DNA of 64,000 nucleotides. Origin: Nicotiana tabacum. Lineage: Eukaryota; Streptophyta; Magnoliopsida; Solanales; Solanaceae. Positions 22,601 to 35,270 of the stretch are shown in pieces. The stretch spans positions 110,615,157 through 110,679,156 of the forward strand of contig NC_134089.1 in NCBI RefSeq assembly GCF_000715075.1, given 5' to 3'. Under the pieces are notes generated by a model, which worked only from the letters and a program-made list of their open reading frames with translations, had not been told where the DNA came from and searched no databases. Position 1 is the stretch's first letter; every line of letters starts with the position of its first letter. Both the position numbers and the translations under genes were made by a program.

Positions 22601-23096
22601 CGTCAGAAGTCATATTCTGATGTGCGGCGTCGAGATTTAGAGTTCGGGGTTAATGACTGGGTATTCTTAAAGGTGTAACCTATGAAGGGTGTGATGAGGT
22701 TTGGCAAGAAAGGCAAACTTAGCCCACAGTATATTGGGCCTTATAGGATCATTCGGAGAATGGGCCGAGTAGCTTATGAGTTAGAATTGCCCTCGGAATT
22801 GGAGTCTGTCCATCCAATTTTTCACGTATCTATGTTACGGAAGTGTATTGGTGATCCTACCTGAGTAGTGCCCAAGAATGATGTACAGATTACAGAAGAC
22901 TTATCATACGAGGAAGTTCCGGTTGCCAATTTAGACCGACAAATCCGCAAGCTACGGAATAAGGAAGTAGCCTCCGTGAAAGTATTTTTGAGAAACAACA
23001 ATGTGGAAGAAATGACTTGGGAGGCCAAGGAAAATATGAAGTCTAGATATCCCTACTTATTTCATCCTCTAGAGAAGGTTCCGACTAAGACGTCAT
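19690..23096 (+). pseudogene. Tekay pol: protease, RT, RNase H, integrase, chromodomain-like tail
   Basis: Protease core LIDPSSTLSY near 19765, with the catalytic Asp kept. RT runs from 20320 ([20 protein letters not shown], then CIDYRQLNK) with a frameshift near 20518. The catalytic YxDD-type motif reads F-I-Y-N at 20753-20764, so both aspartates are lost. RNase H is at about 21140-21290 (YDTSDIGLGCVL). Integrase is at 21817-22480, with the DDE residues still readable in pieces ([30 protein letters not shown]). The C-terminal part (22682-23096) contains LNP..PIFHVSMLRKC-like sequence and a chromodomain-type end. Stops lie at 22679 and 22864, among others. Confidence 0.85.
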
Positions 23097-23302
23097 AATC
23101 ATAAGGTACGTGTATAAATTCTTATGTTGGTTATTGTCGTTGTTCATGGGAGGCCATTGTCGTTATTGATAATTGTGGTTCGGTTGGGCGTTGGATTATT
23201 AAGCTTCTACAGGGACCGTTGGTAGTAGTGTTATTATAAAGTCGACCATGCCAAAGTTATATGGATCACAGAGAGTTGAACATTCGAGAACGAATGTTTC
23301 TA

Positions 23303-23311
23303 AGGGGGGAA
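23303..23311 (+). other. polypurine tract of the Tekay element
   Basis: AAGGGGGGA a few bases before the 3' LTR start at 23315; the plus-strand primer position. Confidence 0.8.
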
Positions 23312-23314
23312 TGA

Positions 23315-25662
23315 TGTTACATCTCGCGTTTTCGTGCGTTAAAATTTTGTTTTCAGTTAACCGATGTAGACTCGGGGATGAATCATCTTGACGTTAACGT
23401 ACTTATTCTATTTAGAACAAGCGATAAATAAGTGTTATGAAGGATAAAAGAGTACACGGATTAAAGAAAATGAGTTTCGTTGAAAGTGGCTAATTTGGAA
23501 TAAAATAAGGGTCGAGCGATAATACCCGATAATTATGAACTAGTACCATGCAAGGTACCATATGACCATGGTAGTATAATATATAAAGTATATATGAAGT
23601 ATTTTAAAAATAAATAGAATTTTAGGTAATTTGTGATAAATTTTAAATTATGCGGGTAATTGATTAATTACCGGGTAAAAGAACATTACTCAGTTAACTA
23701 ATAAGTGGATAAATAATTAATAAATTAACCCCCTCCCACATGTGGCAAGGAGCCACAAACTTAGAAAAAAAGACGAAATAGTCATAATTCTAGGTGGCTT
23801 ACATAGAATCAAGACTTAAAGACTAAGTCTTAATCTTATCCAAAATCTGCCGTGGACTTCATTTAGTATCTTGGCTTCATTTCAAATTTTATTACTTTGG
23901 CATTGAAACCAAGAATATTGAGGCAGAATATTTCATCCAAAATTCTTGCCAAGATTTCAAGCGAATCCTCAAAAATTAACAAAGAACATTTAAGTTCTAA
24001 AGTAAGAACAGAAGCGTCTAAAATTTCAACAAAAATCCCAAGCAAAATTTCGTGTGTAAATTTCGCAGAAGTAGATTCGTTCAAATAATTTTAGGGACAG
24101 GTATGTTAAGGCCTTCCCTTCTTTCTTTTGGCATGGTCCAATTATACTGAAGAAACGAGCAAATGCACAGTTTTCATAAATTACTCTATTCATAGAGATA
24201 GTAGTGGTGTCTATATTCTTGATTCCCCATGAAAAATATTATCATCTTCTGTTCATGGGTCTCAGAATAATATACAATTGAAAAAGTTTATCCAGAAGGA
24301 ATATTGAGATTATTACGTATTTTTCATGCATTTCACTCATTGATACATGTGCATTGACCCATGACCAGATGACGTTAAATATTGGTATATATGTAAATAT
24401 AGGTATATGAGATATGAGAAAATATTACGGCGTTATATACGCAACACCAACTGATCAGCTGGTATATGTTGATCATGTTGCACATAGTGGCCGAGATGAT
24501 ATAATGGGATGCCCTCAGCGGCTTGATGATATTATGTACGCTCATACATAAGCATGACACGACATTTATACGCACGTGTATGACATTATAAACGTTAGAG
24601 AATTTACAAAGTTATTTAGATTTAAAGATGTGTTTCCTTATTCCATGTTTCAACTGTGTCTTTTACGTACTGACTTTCATGCCTTACATACTCAGTACAT
24701 TTTTTGTACTGACGCCCTATTTTATGGAGCTTGTGTTTCATGCCCGCAGGTGCAGGTAGGCAAGATGATGGTCCCCCCTTCTTAGGATCCTGATCAGCGA
24801 GAGTTGGCATGCTCCATTTGATCTAGAGCTACTTTTGATTTTGGTACGATACGTTTGTATGTATATATGTATATGGGTATGACGTGGCTCAGTCTCGTCT
24901 TTGTATAGTTATGTTTCTGTTAGAGGTTTGTAGATAGTATGTCTAGTTGGGTTGTATGTGGCCTTGTCGGCTTTCAGTTTTGGATGTACAGTTGTCTATA
25001 GCAGCCTTGCCGGCTCGCCTACTTTATTCTGTATGTATACGTACATACGCCTTGATGACAGGTTCCCTTCACGTATGTTATTTTCATAATGCATCAGATG
25101 TTATTCAGGTTCATATCTTAAACGCATGCTTAGGGGTGTTTGACAGGTAGGACTCAGGCACTCATCGCACCGAACAACAAAAAGAGAAAGATAGAATACC
25201 TTTCTTAGCTAGCCTAGCGTGCTAGAAACCTACAGGGAACAAGAGCCAGATCGAAGACATTCCTTTCATTATTTTATACCCCTCTCTTCTTAGTTGCTCC
25301 TCTTTCTAGGGATCTAATGGTCGTAGACCACCTTCTTGTGACTATGTCGAAGAATTCTTTCCCCCCTTTGAGTTCTCGAGTGAAAGGGTCCAAGCCATAG
25401 GAAAATATCCAGTTTCTCTCGCAACATATCTAGTTTATCCTGAAGCAGCATTTCTCGAAGTAGCATTCCCATAAGTAGAGGATGAAACCCTTGCTTGTTT
25501 ATCCCGACTAGGGTTTATGAATCACTCAAACAAGCCTTTCTAGCCGCATCTGAATCGGCATCCCTATCCATATGTTTATGCACAGGGGCATCCAAATCCG
25601 AATCTGTAGAATCTATTGGGGAATCCCCATCCGCACCCGGCCCATCGGTTTGGGTCGTGACA
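23315..25662 (+). repeat. 3' LTR of the Tekay element, carrying an insertion
   Basis: 2348 bp against 1847 bp for the partner. The extra ~500 bp is a block at about 25171-25638 placed 24 bp before the LTR end. The remainder aligns with 16291-18137. It ends GGGTCGTGACA. Confidence 0.9.
25171..25638. other. foreign insertion in the Tekay 3' LTR, possibly organelle-derived
   Basis: About 470 bp absent from the 5' LTR, bordered by near-repeats ATCGCACC and ATCCGCACC. It has no terminal inverted repeats, no LTR signature and no polyA. Its base composition is more balanced than its neighbours. It contains runs such as CGAAGTAGCATTCCC that look like plant mitochondrial intergenic DNA, but that is an impression and not a match. 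Confidence 0.5.
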
Positions 25663-25667
25663 GGGGA

Positions 25668-27119
25668 GACACTTCACCTACCCCGCACGGAAGCATGACT
25701 ACTTCATGCGAAAGTGAAGACTCCACATCTGTAACAGGAGAGGCACAATCTGTAGTAAGAAGACTGATGGAAGAATGGCTAACAAGTGCTCTGAACACCA
25801 TCCTTTATAAACCCTCCCAAAGGAATGATGGGAATGTGGCAGATGCAGATGTCACGATAAACGAGGGTGAACAAGACGCCCTCCGTACAAGTAACACTTA
25901 TGTTGCTAATAACGTAGGCAATGATACACTTGCATCCGTTTTCAAGAAAATGGAGGAGATGGAAAATGAGAATAAGGCACTCTGTGACCAAATGAAAGAA
26001 CACCAAGAGAGAGTTAACAAAATACCAGGCGCTCCAAAGTTGCTGCCAAAATGCGATGTTGGTCGATTCATCGAGCAACCATACAGTGAAGAAGCGGCCC
26101 CCTACACCATTCCAATGACCTTCAAAATGCCACCCCACTTAAAGATATAATGGTACTACCGATCTAGAAGACCACATCATTCACTACATTACAGCCATAA
26201 AAGGCAATGATATCTCAAAAGAGTAGGTACCATCGGTGCTGTTGAAAAAGTTCAGTGAAACCTTAATAGGGGGAGCCTTGACATGGTACTCTGAACTACC
26301 AGCACGCTCGATAGCAACATTCGAGGGAATGGCAGAAAAATTTGTCATCGCCCATGTAGGAGCCAAAAAGGCAGAGGCTAGGGTAAATGATATATTTGCT
26401 ATAAGACAGATGCACGGCGAGGGACTTAGGGACTTCTTAGCTCGGTTTAACAGGGTGAGAATGATCTTGCTGAATGTGTCAGAAGGAATGGCAGTAGAAG
26501 CCTTCCAAAACGGATTAAACACAAACGGGTCGAGAGTGACCAGAAAATTGCTAAGCAGGCTTATAAAATACCCTCCAACTACTTGGAAAAAAATCCATAA
26601 TGCCTACTGCACCGAGGTACGAGCCGATGAGGATGATCTGAACGGCCCGACCCAACAATTGATGTCACTCCAAACCGAAGCAAGGATAGATTGTCGCAAT
26701 GACGGTCGAAGAGATTAGTTAGGGTCCTGCCCCGATTGGGAAAGGCATCAACCCTACATCAGGATGTCTGCCCCACCTCCACCACGACATATGGATGCTC
26801 CTCTCGACATACGACACCATATCAATACGAGAAAGGTAGGCCTTCACTCCTATCCGCTCACAATTTTTGTGTTTATCCTTTAGAAATAGTGTACGCCCTA
26901 AAGAAACTCAGTCCAAAGGTGCAATGGCCGCAAAAGATGAGGTCAGACCCCAGCACTCGGAAGTCAAGCACTTTCTGTAAATTTCACCAAGAAAGGGATC
27001 ATAAAACCGAAGATTGCATAGGACTGCGACAGGAAGTAGTACGAATGCTAAACCATGGTCACCTGAAGGAGCTGTTGAGCGATCGAGGATGGACTAATTT
27101 TGCCTGCGGACGCGAATAA
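25668..27119 (+). pseudogene. gag of the Tat element, second part
   Basis: Continues after the Tekay insertion. The capsid-type region at 26236-26718 (GGALTWYSELPARSIATFEG; FIVAHVGAKK-like; RQMHGEGLRDFLARFNRV) is well kept. A zinc-knuckle variant, CKFHQERDHKTEDC (C-x2-H-x4-H-x4-C), lies near 26975-27016. Frameshifts lie near 26147 and 26720, with stops near 26150 and 26226. In other Tat-lineage elements gag packages the genomic RNA. Confidence 0.8.
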
Positions 27120-27164
27120 CCCCAAGGACCTCCAAAACCACCTTCTCCAACTCGCACCATACAG

Positions 27165-28753
27165 ATGATCATCGGCGGGGGTGATGGCGCAGCGATCAAT
27201 CATGTCAAGTTCACCACCACACATAAACTCAAACGATCAATCACCCACGAACGGTATGATGACCTCGTAGACAGTATCATCTTTGATAAGTCGGATGTCG
27301 GTGGTTCGTCTTTCCTCACTATGATGCTCTTGTTATCACTTTACGTATTGCAGATAATGATTTAAAAAGAATAATGGTAGATGATGGGAGCGGCGCATGT
27401 ATTATCCATCCTCGAGTCCTCGTGCAGATGAGACTCGAAGATAATATAATACCGCATTGTATAACGCTAACAGGTTTTAATAATGCAGTTAAATGGACTT
27501 CTGGAGAGATAGTGCTACTTGTCCTAGCCGGAGGAGTCACCCTAGAAACGACATTTCACGTCATGAACCAAGAAACATCTTACAACGCCATCATAGGGCG
27601 CCCGTGGATACACGACATGCGAGCGGTCCTTTCTAGTCTCTTTCAAGTGATCAAGTTTCCTACACTATGGGGAATATTCAACATTTGAGGGGAGAAACGC
27701 ACTGCACAAGAATGCTATCGCATCGCCCAAGATTGTGCACACACCCAACAACTCAAAGGAGCAAATGCACAAGCATAGCAATCAGCGATGTCAGGAGCCA
27801 AACTTAACGTGCGGACAGACGTTATCAAGGACCCCGACATCGTGGAAGCATCCGAATCAATGATAGAAAATCTTGATCCCGTCCTACTAGACGGCAACGA
27901 CAGCACAAAAAAGGCTTATATCGGGCACAACCTCTCAGAACCAGGTAAATTTCATAAGTTCTTGACTGACCATGCCGATTTGTTTGCCTTCTCCTATGCA
28001 GATATGCCAGGCATCCCAAAAGATATCGCCACCTACAAGTTAAAAGTCGACCCCCGATATTCGCCGGTGCAGAAAATGAAAAGGAAGTTCAATGTTGCAA
28101 TTAACGAAGCTGTCAGTGAAGAGGTTGATAAGCTGCTCGCAAATGGCTATGTTCGGGAATTGAAATATCCTCAATGGGTCGCCAATGTGGTCATGGTGAA
28201 AAAGAAAAACAGAAAATGGCGGATGTGTGTAGATTTCACGGACCTAAACAAGGCATGTCCGAAAGACTCTTTTTCATTGCCACATATCAACCAGCTCATC
28301 GATGCAACAGCAGGACACAAGTTGCTAAGCTTCTTGGATGCCTATTCGAGTTATAGTTAGATCCTCATGAAAGAAGAAGGCCAGGAGAAAACCACTTTCA
28401 TCACTCACCAGGGAACATACTGCTATAAAGTGATGCCATTCGGACTAAATAATGTAGGGGTGACATATCAGAGATTGATCACCAAAATGTTCAAAAACCA
28501 ACTCGGCAAAACTATGGAAGTCTACATCGACGATATACTGGTTAAGTCGAAAAGGAAAGAAGATCATATCGGTCATCTGAAGGAAGCCTTCGACATATTA
28601 AGATGGTACAACATGAAACTAAACCCCGAAAAATGCACTTTCGGCATAAGCTCGGGAAAGTTCCTCGGTTTCCTAGTGTCACAAAGAGGCATCGAGGTCA
28701 ACCCAGAACAGATTAAGGCCATCGAAAGAATACCCGAAACACTGACCAACAAA
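27165..28753 (+). pseudogene. protease and reverse transcriptase of the Tat element, first part
   Basis: The protease region has VDDGSGACIIHP near 27374. RT begins after a linker at about 27990 and reads GYVRELKYPQWVANVVMVKK, CVDFTDLNKACPKDSF, then TTFITHQGTYCYKVMPFGL and the intact catalytic block VYIDDILVKSK near 28530. An in-frame TAG at 28358-28360 interrupts it where relatives have Gln; a frameshift lies near 27366. RT ends abruptly at 28753, where element C is inserted, and resumes at 59744 in the same frame. Confidence 0.85.
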
Positions 28754-29545
28754 TATTGATACCCAAATTTTTCCTATAATAGTTTTAAAATGCATATATA
28801 TATTCAAAATCATGCATTAGCATCAGTTGGCATTTTCCACAATTTCTACATTTGTTAAATTAATTTGCCTAGTTATTTACCTTTAATAAATAATTGTAAA
28901 ATTGCATCATAAATGAATTTAGAATATGTCTTAATTTAATATTACTATTATGGTCCTATTGAGTCCAAATTATTTCATAAATAACCAAATTGGCATCTTT
29001 TGGCTATAGTTGCAATAACTTTGCAATTATAGCTCATGCGTACATTTTGTATTATTTTACCAAAAATTAGTCCTTTGTATTTTAAAATACTAAATAACTA
29101 TTTTTAAAATATTTCTTTGCATGAAATTCATTTTTTATAATTAGTAATTATTTTGCAAATTATTTTTTAATCAATTGTTTGGGGTAGTTAATAAATAGCC
29201 TCTTTAGCTCAATTTTAGCCTAAAATCTACTAGCCCACTACTTTATAAATTTGCCCAAAAAACCTAGGCCCAATACCCTATCTGGCCGACCTAAAACCCT
29301 TTGGCCAATCCTGGCCATTGATCATTCTTGATAAACGGTCCAGGATCCCCCTACCTTAATTAAACCTATATACCCCCTCTAACCCAAATCATTTTCACCC
29401 TTCCCCCCGCTGTCACCCATCTCTCCGTCTCTCAAACGCTCTCTAACTCTAACCCTAATTCCCCTACTATCACTCACCTACTACATTCCTATGTTGGTTC
29501 TTTACCACCTCAGGCCTCTAATGGCCTCTTCTATGCTATGGTACC
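28754..29545 (+). repeat. 5' LTR of C, first piece
   Basis: Starts TATTGATACCC (TG changed to TA) and aligns with 55319-56107. It stops at the GTACC duplication (29541-29545) created by insertion of D. A TATA-like CTATATACC occurs near 29367. Confidence 0.9.
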
Positions 29546-32500
29546 TGTGAGCACGTGATTTTTTCCCTATGAGAACTACTCCCAAAAATTCAAAATAAAA
29601 TAATTTTCCTTTGTGTGCAATTTGGAGAATTCTCGTGGCATTTTTTGGATTTTTGTCTATGAATGTTTATTCTATTTTAATTAATAAAAAATACAAAAAT
29701 ATATGTGTTGCATTTGCATTTGCATTTACAATTTAGGATTAAATAAACAGTAATTTGTTTCATGAAAATCGAAAAAATAATAACGTACTTTGCATTTTTA
29801 GGGTTTAATGTCAAATTGTGTGATTATCTTTGTATTTAATTTTGTGTGATAATTATTATTAAGGGTTAATTAGTATTTTCTAAGTTAATTTTGAATTTTG
29901 GTAATTAGGAATCAAAAAGAAAATAAAAGAAAAAGAAGAAACATGAGAAGAAGAGTTAAATCGGACTGGGCTGGTTTTAAAAGAAAGGTTTAGGCCCAAT
30001 GTCACACCCCAACCCAGGCCCAAACCGGCTGGTCTCAGAGACGGCCAAAATGAAATCGTTATCTGACGCCCAATCTGGCCGTTGATATGACTTGATCCAA
30101 CGGTCCAGATCACCCCTCCCATAACCCGTTTTGACCCATTCCCCGTACCCGTTCCTATACCCACCCCGACCCCGTTGCTACTAAACGACCCCGTTTGGCT
30201 TAAGGGAATTAATCTGGACCGTGGGTTCCCATCATCCAACGACCCAGATTAATCAACTTGTTTTCAATATATCAAAACACCCAAACCCCTTTCACCCGCC
30301 TCATTTTCACTCTTTCGTCTCTTTTAGAGACGAACCAAATGAACCAACCAAACCCTAGCCTCCCTCATACCCCTTCGCCTGAAAGTCGGCGGCAACGATG
30401 CCGGTGACCACGAAATTCACACCCCTGAACCTTCTAACCACCCTCAACACAAATCCCTACCCCTTTAACCTCGAATCATCCCGGTTTGTTTCGAATCTTC
30501 AATCGAAGATTCGAGAAAAACCCTAAACCTACCCAACCAATCCCAAGTTCACACCCCAGCTCCACCTGACCTCCCTCGTTCCCAAACCACCCCTACTTTG
30601 GCTCGAATCTTGCTAGAACTGGTCGAATTTTAAATCTAATGAAGAACCCTAGAGAGCCAAAACCTGGAACCTGTCCGAGTAAAAGGGAAATTTGAGGTTT
30701 TAGCCGACTTTAGCCGAGTGTTCTCAGTCGAGAACACTCGATTAAGGTCCGTTTTGGCTTCAAAGTTTCAAGAAGAAGTTCAGACTGAAATAGATTGGGT
30801 TTGGTCTGAAGTTTCGAGGTATTTCTTTTGTTTGCCTTTTTCTTTTGTTGTTGTTTTATTTCTGACTGATTAGTTCGTCATTTAGGTCAATTAATCCTCC
30901 TCCTCTTTCAGACCTTTTTCTGGTCCAATTTTTCTCATCTTAGTCGATTGGCATATGTTGAATCAATTAAATGGTCTCGTCGATTGACCCATTCATGTCT
31001 GTAGTTCAGTTGTTCTCCTCAAGTTATTGGATGTTGTTTTACCTTCTGACCTTTGTATTTTCAGCCTCAGGGCTCATAGCTAGTATACTTGTTGTTCCAG
31101 CATTTTGTTCGAGGTTAATTTAGAGTTGTATTTGTTCCCAATATAGATAGCTTACTCTCATGCATATGTATGAATCCGTTTCTTGACCTTAATAGTCCAG
31201 TCTGACTATTGTCCTGAATCATTGAACCCCCATCTTGGTTGAAATATTGTTGGATTTTATTTGAGTTCAATTGATGATTAAGTTTAATGATTCGAATCTA
31301 TTTGTTTGTTCTGTTAAGTTTGTTCTGGAATGAATCTAACCTTGTTGAATTGTCCTAATTGGAAGTTAGTTTCATGTATCTAATTAGCCAATTGATAGGC
31401 TTAAATTGGCTATAGTTGAGGTGTCATACATGTTCAAAGTGATTGGACTAGGACAGTAAATCACAGTAATTTCAGGGGTAATTTGGGGTTTTAAAAGTTT
31501 GGCAAATGGCCTTGCTAGTAGGTTGTCAGTAAAGTACTTAATTAACCATTAATCTAATAAGTTAGTGGGAAACAAAATATAATGGTATGGGGAGTCTTAA
31601 AAGGGATTGATTAAAATATGTTGCCCATACTTGCTTGAACATTAAATAAGGAAAAGACAAGGGATAATGGAAAAAAACATACTCTAGTGGGGTACTAAAG
31701 AAGATCATGGGCAGAATTAGTTTGAAAAAATTCTGCCTGAGTGCTCTGGAGAGCTGGCAAGGTCAGTGTTTGGGTATAAGTGGAGGGACTTAGGACAGAG
31801 TTGAAGGGGGATTGAAAAAGCAATCTAAAAAGAGAGAGTTAAAGAGTTCAAAGTTTGAATACGAAAACAGAGTGTTGAGAGTTTGAGGATCAGTTTTCTA
31901 AAAAAAAGCTTTTAAAGCTGAATTCTTCCACACTTTGAAACCTCAAGAGTTTTGAGAGAGTGCTTTAGACAATCAGCTCACACTGTTATATTGATTTTAA
32001 AAGCAGAAACAGTTGAAATCTCTCTGTTTCTGTTCTGTACTTGGGTGTCCAGGGCACTTGAAGGTATTTGGTGATTTATTTGAGGGTTGCTGGGTATTAT
32101 CTGATTGCTAAAAGGTGTTCTATGACTGTCTAGTCTAATTTCTAGTAGATTCAGTGTTTTGGTTAAGCTTCTTACTTCCTGGGCATTTTGACTGTGGTTT
32201 GGTCTTGAACTTGGCTTTGTTTGTTGTTGTTGTTTGTCAACCTGCTGATGTTACTGTTATCTACTGTAGCTGACCTTCTTTCCTTCTTACCCGTATTTCA
32301 ACTTCTAGGTACACAGCTGTAACTTTGGCATTTGTAAGCTGAAAACATGAAGTTTGAATATACGTGGAGAGTTGAAATTCCGCTTTGGTTTCTATATGAT
32401 TTGTGTATTTAAATTCTTCAGTCACTGGTGATAGGTAGATCCCTGTTAGTATGTAGTAAGTGGACTGAAATAGAGTTGTATGAGAGATTTTTTTAATATA

Positions 32501-34035
32501 CTTCATACTGAAACATGTTAGCATCTGGTAACTGATTCCCGTAGTTAAAAATGAGCTTGTTGGACTGTTAAATTAATCTGGACTGTGATTGTTAGATTAC
32601 TGGATCGTTGGATTATGTTCGACTAGTTCTGAATATCAGTTTTTATGCCAATTGCTAATTCAGGAAAGTACTACATCAATTGAAAGGAAAAGGAAAGTGT
32701 AAAAATATAAATAGTATTGGAATTTGGTTAAAGCATTGACTGTAGGCATTAGCTATAGTTAGTTTAGTGTGTTTGTTCAGTTTAAACACTTAAAGCTAGA
32801 AAATAGCTGGAGTTAGCATTCTATTTTTGGAACCTGTGATATTGTGTTTGCATTAATAGCCGTTGTTCAAATTGGTAATAGCATTCATGTAAATGTCGAA
32901 CTAAATGTTAGTATGGCAGTGGCATAAGATGTTGGCTGATCCATTAGTTAAAAAATAGAGTTGGAGTATCAATTGCATGTTTTGGAAATACAAAGTCATT
33001 TTGCGAGTTGCTTACCTGCTTTCAGTGCATTATTAATTCGTTTTAAATACAATAGGTAATGAATTAGTGAATTGGTATTAAATTAGGGGCTTAGAAACTT
33101 CATTCAGGATCGTTTAAGTTAATATGAGCAGTCTGGGCTACACCATTGCCCAATTGTATGGATCATTCAAATTTGGTAACAAGCCCACCTCACTTTAGGC
33201 CACTAATATGCTTGCTAGCCCGATGCTTTGATCAAAGGCCCCAAAAATTGGGCATTTTCTTTAACACGTAGGTTTTTTTAAATATAGTAGTTCATAAATT
33301 AACTAAGTGTTTTTTTATTATTTAGAGACAATAAAACTAAATAGAAAATCGTAGTTTACTTTAGGTTTTCCTTTAATAATAAAACGAGACGAGTCTCGCC
33401 AAATAAAAAATACAAAGATCGTGGGGCCCTTGTTAAATGTATATATTAAAATACTTAGATTTCGGGATGGGCTGTTTAGCAAATTTCACAGTTTTCCCCA
33501 AAATAATAACGTGCTAGCCACTTTAGGCGCGCTTTTAATAATTTATTTTCTTAAACTCGGGTGCACATTTATGTGACCCAAATCCAAATCTCAACGGAGC
33601 CAAAATGTGTCAATAACCACGGGTACGTTGATGTAACGTGGTTCGAGATGTGTTTTCACGACGTTGCAATTCTCGTTAAAAATAATAATAATAAAAGCAG
33701 TAAAAGTAAAATTTGCACACAGGTTCAACATGTATAAAAATCAGATAAATAAGCCGAATATGACAGTTGAGCGACCGTGCTAGAACCACGGAACTCGAGA
33801 ATGCCTAAACCTTCTCTCGGGTTAACATAATTCCTTATCCGAATTTCTGGTTCGCGGACTGTAATACAGAGTCATTCTTTTCCTCGATTCGGGATTAAAC
33901 CGGTGACTTGGGACACCATAAATCTCCCAAGTAGCGACTCTAAATTAAATAAACTAATCCCATTTCGATTGTCCTTTAATTGGAAAAACTCCCTTTATGC
34001 CCCCATCCGGGCGCAGGTAAAAAGGAGGTGTGACA
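29546..34035 (+). repeat. 5' LTR of D
   Basis: 4490 bp. From about 29990 to 31985 it is nearly identical to the 3' LTR; outside that stretch differences are more frequent, especially after 32000. It contains two perfect hairpins with 4-base loops (30491-30514 and 30715-30740). The 119-codon minus-strand frame at 29880-30239 is identical in both LTRs and has no recognisable domain, so it is not called a gene. Confidence 0.9.
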
Positions 34036-34039
34036 GCTC

Positions 34040-34057
34040 TGGCGACTCTGCTGGGGA
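34040..34057 (+). other. primer binding site of D
   Basis: TGGCGACTCTGCTGGGGA, four bases inside the 5' LTR. This type of site is seen in Ogre elements. Confidence 0.8.
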
Positions 34058-35270
34058 CCGAACCCAGAATCTCTGGTTCTGGGTTCAGAATTCGAGCTTT
34101 AAATAATTGTTATAATTGGCTTGTTTTATCTGATTTTTTACATGTTTGGGCCTAATGTGCTAAGTGATGCTTTTTACCGCTTTGATATTATCTGAACTGC
34201 ATATAAACTGCTACGAAACCCTTCTCTTCTCATCTTCGGGGATGTGCTCGCTGGTCGAGACTCTCTATTCTGTTAGTGTCATACCTTGAAATAAGAAAGA
34301 GGCTCGGACAAGTTACTAAGTCGGATGACCTTTTGGTTCTCGGTACGTACTCCTCGACTCGAGTTGTCCGCTCGAGTACACAGTCTAGAACAAACACCCA
34401 GGTTCTGAAGATAGAATAACTCAACTTCATGCCAGATCCCTAGTAGGAACGCTTATTTGCATCATGTGCACTTGACTTAGGGGACTCAACACAGGGGTTG
34501 GGTCCGTCTAGGACAAGCAACCTGAAATGGAAAAGACCATCCTGATGGATCCAACTTGTTTTCTGTGCATTTATTTATTCGAACTTACATGCTGACCGGC
34601 TTATGAATCTCGGGAATATCAGAAATTTGAAAAAGAAAAAAAAAATATTACCCATTTTTAGATGCCCAAAAACTGTCGAAACTCTGCCGGAATTTTGAGA
34701 AAATAAAAATAAAATATTTTATGTTTTTAAAATTGTTTGTTTTACTCAAAAAAAAATGCGTGAAAAAGAGTCCTTTATTTTAGTTTGTTTTGTTTTCAAA
34801 AACGGAGAAGAAAAATAGTTTGTTTGTTTGTTTGTTATAAAAGGAATAAAGGAAAAAGAATTTTGTTTTCAAAAATTGCTAGTTTCTCTGCCCGAACTAC
34901 GCAGGTTTGATTCTCACCGGATGTGAGATAGATAGGCAACCCTCATCGGGTTCAACTTCCCCTTTTGCAAAAATAGCCAAAAATGTCAAATTTTAGTTTT
35001 CGTCATAAATAAGTCGGGTGATGCCGTTTTTTTCTTCAAAAAATAGCCGATTGTCCCCAAAAGGGACACCGGAAGGCCGATTTTGCATAAATAGCCACCT
35101 TTGATCATTTTTAAGATTTCGATCGGTTAATCCACATAGCCTTAAAATCTTCGTCTCCGAAGTGCTGAAAGGCCGTGTTTGAAAAATCGGGTCTTTCATT
35201 TTAGTTTGAAAAAAATTGTAGTTTTGTTTTGAATCAAATAAATTTACCTTTTTCTTAATCACCTTAATAA
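34058..35270 (+). other. leader region of D
   Basis: Non-coding, about 1.2 kb between primer site and ORF1. It contains the first copy of the two-hairpin motif (34894-34953) and several A- and T-rich runs. Confidence 0.7.
34894..34953 (+). repeat. two-hairpin motif, copy 1 (D leader)
   Basis: GAACTAC, then stem TCTCAC/GTGAGA (34912-34917 with 34923-34928), linker TAGATAGGC, second stem AACCC/GGGTT (34938-34942 with 34948-34952), then TTC. See the findings for the comparison of six copies. Confidence 0.75.

Larger units (their letters stand above)
16291..25662 (+). mobile_element. Tekay-type chromovirus (Ty3/gypsy), degenerate
   Basis: LTRs at 16291-18137 and 23315-25662, with a GGGGA duplication at 16286-16290 and 25663-25667. 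The order is primer site, gag, protease, RT, RNase H, integrase, then a C-terminal chromodomain-like tail. The polypurine tract AAGGGGGGA lies just before the 3' LTR. It is inserted in the gag of the Tat element. Many stops and frameshifts and a destroyed RT active site make it inactive. Confidence 0.9.

Noticed and set aside
16860..24088. Lys/Ser-rich 61-63-codon frames at 16860-17045 and 23897-24088
   Set aside because: Paired LTR positions of the Tekay element, with different residues and an indel; no support as a gene.
34894..34960. A tRNA gene suggested by GGTTTGATTC and GGGTTC, which resemble T-loops
   Set aside because: No acceptor stem, D arm or anticodon arm can be drawn; the sequence belongs to the two-hairpin motif.
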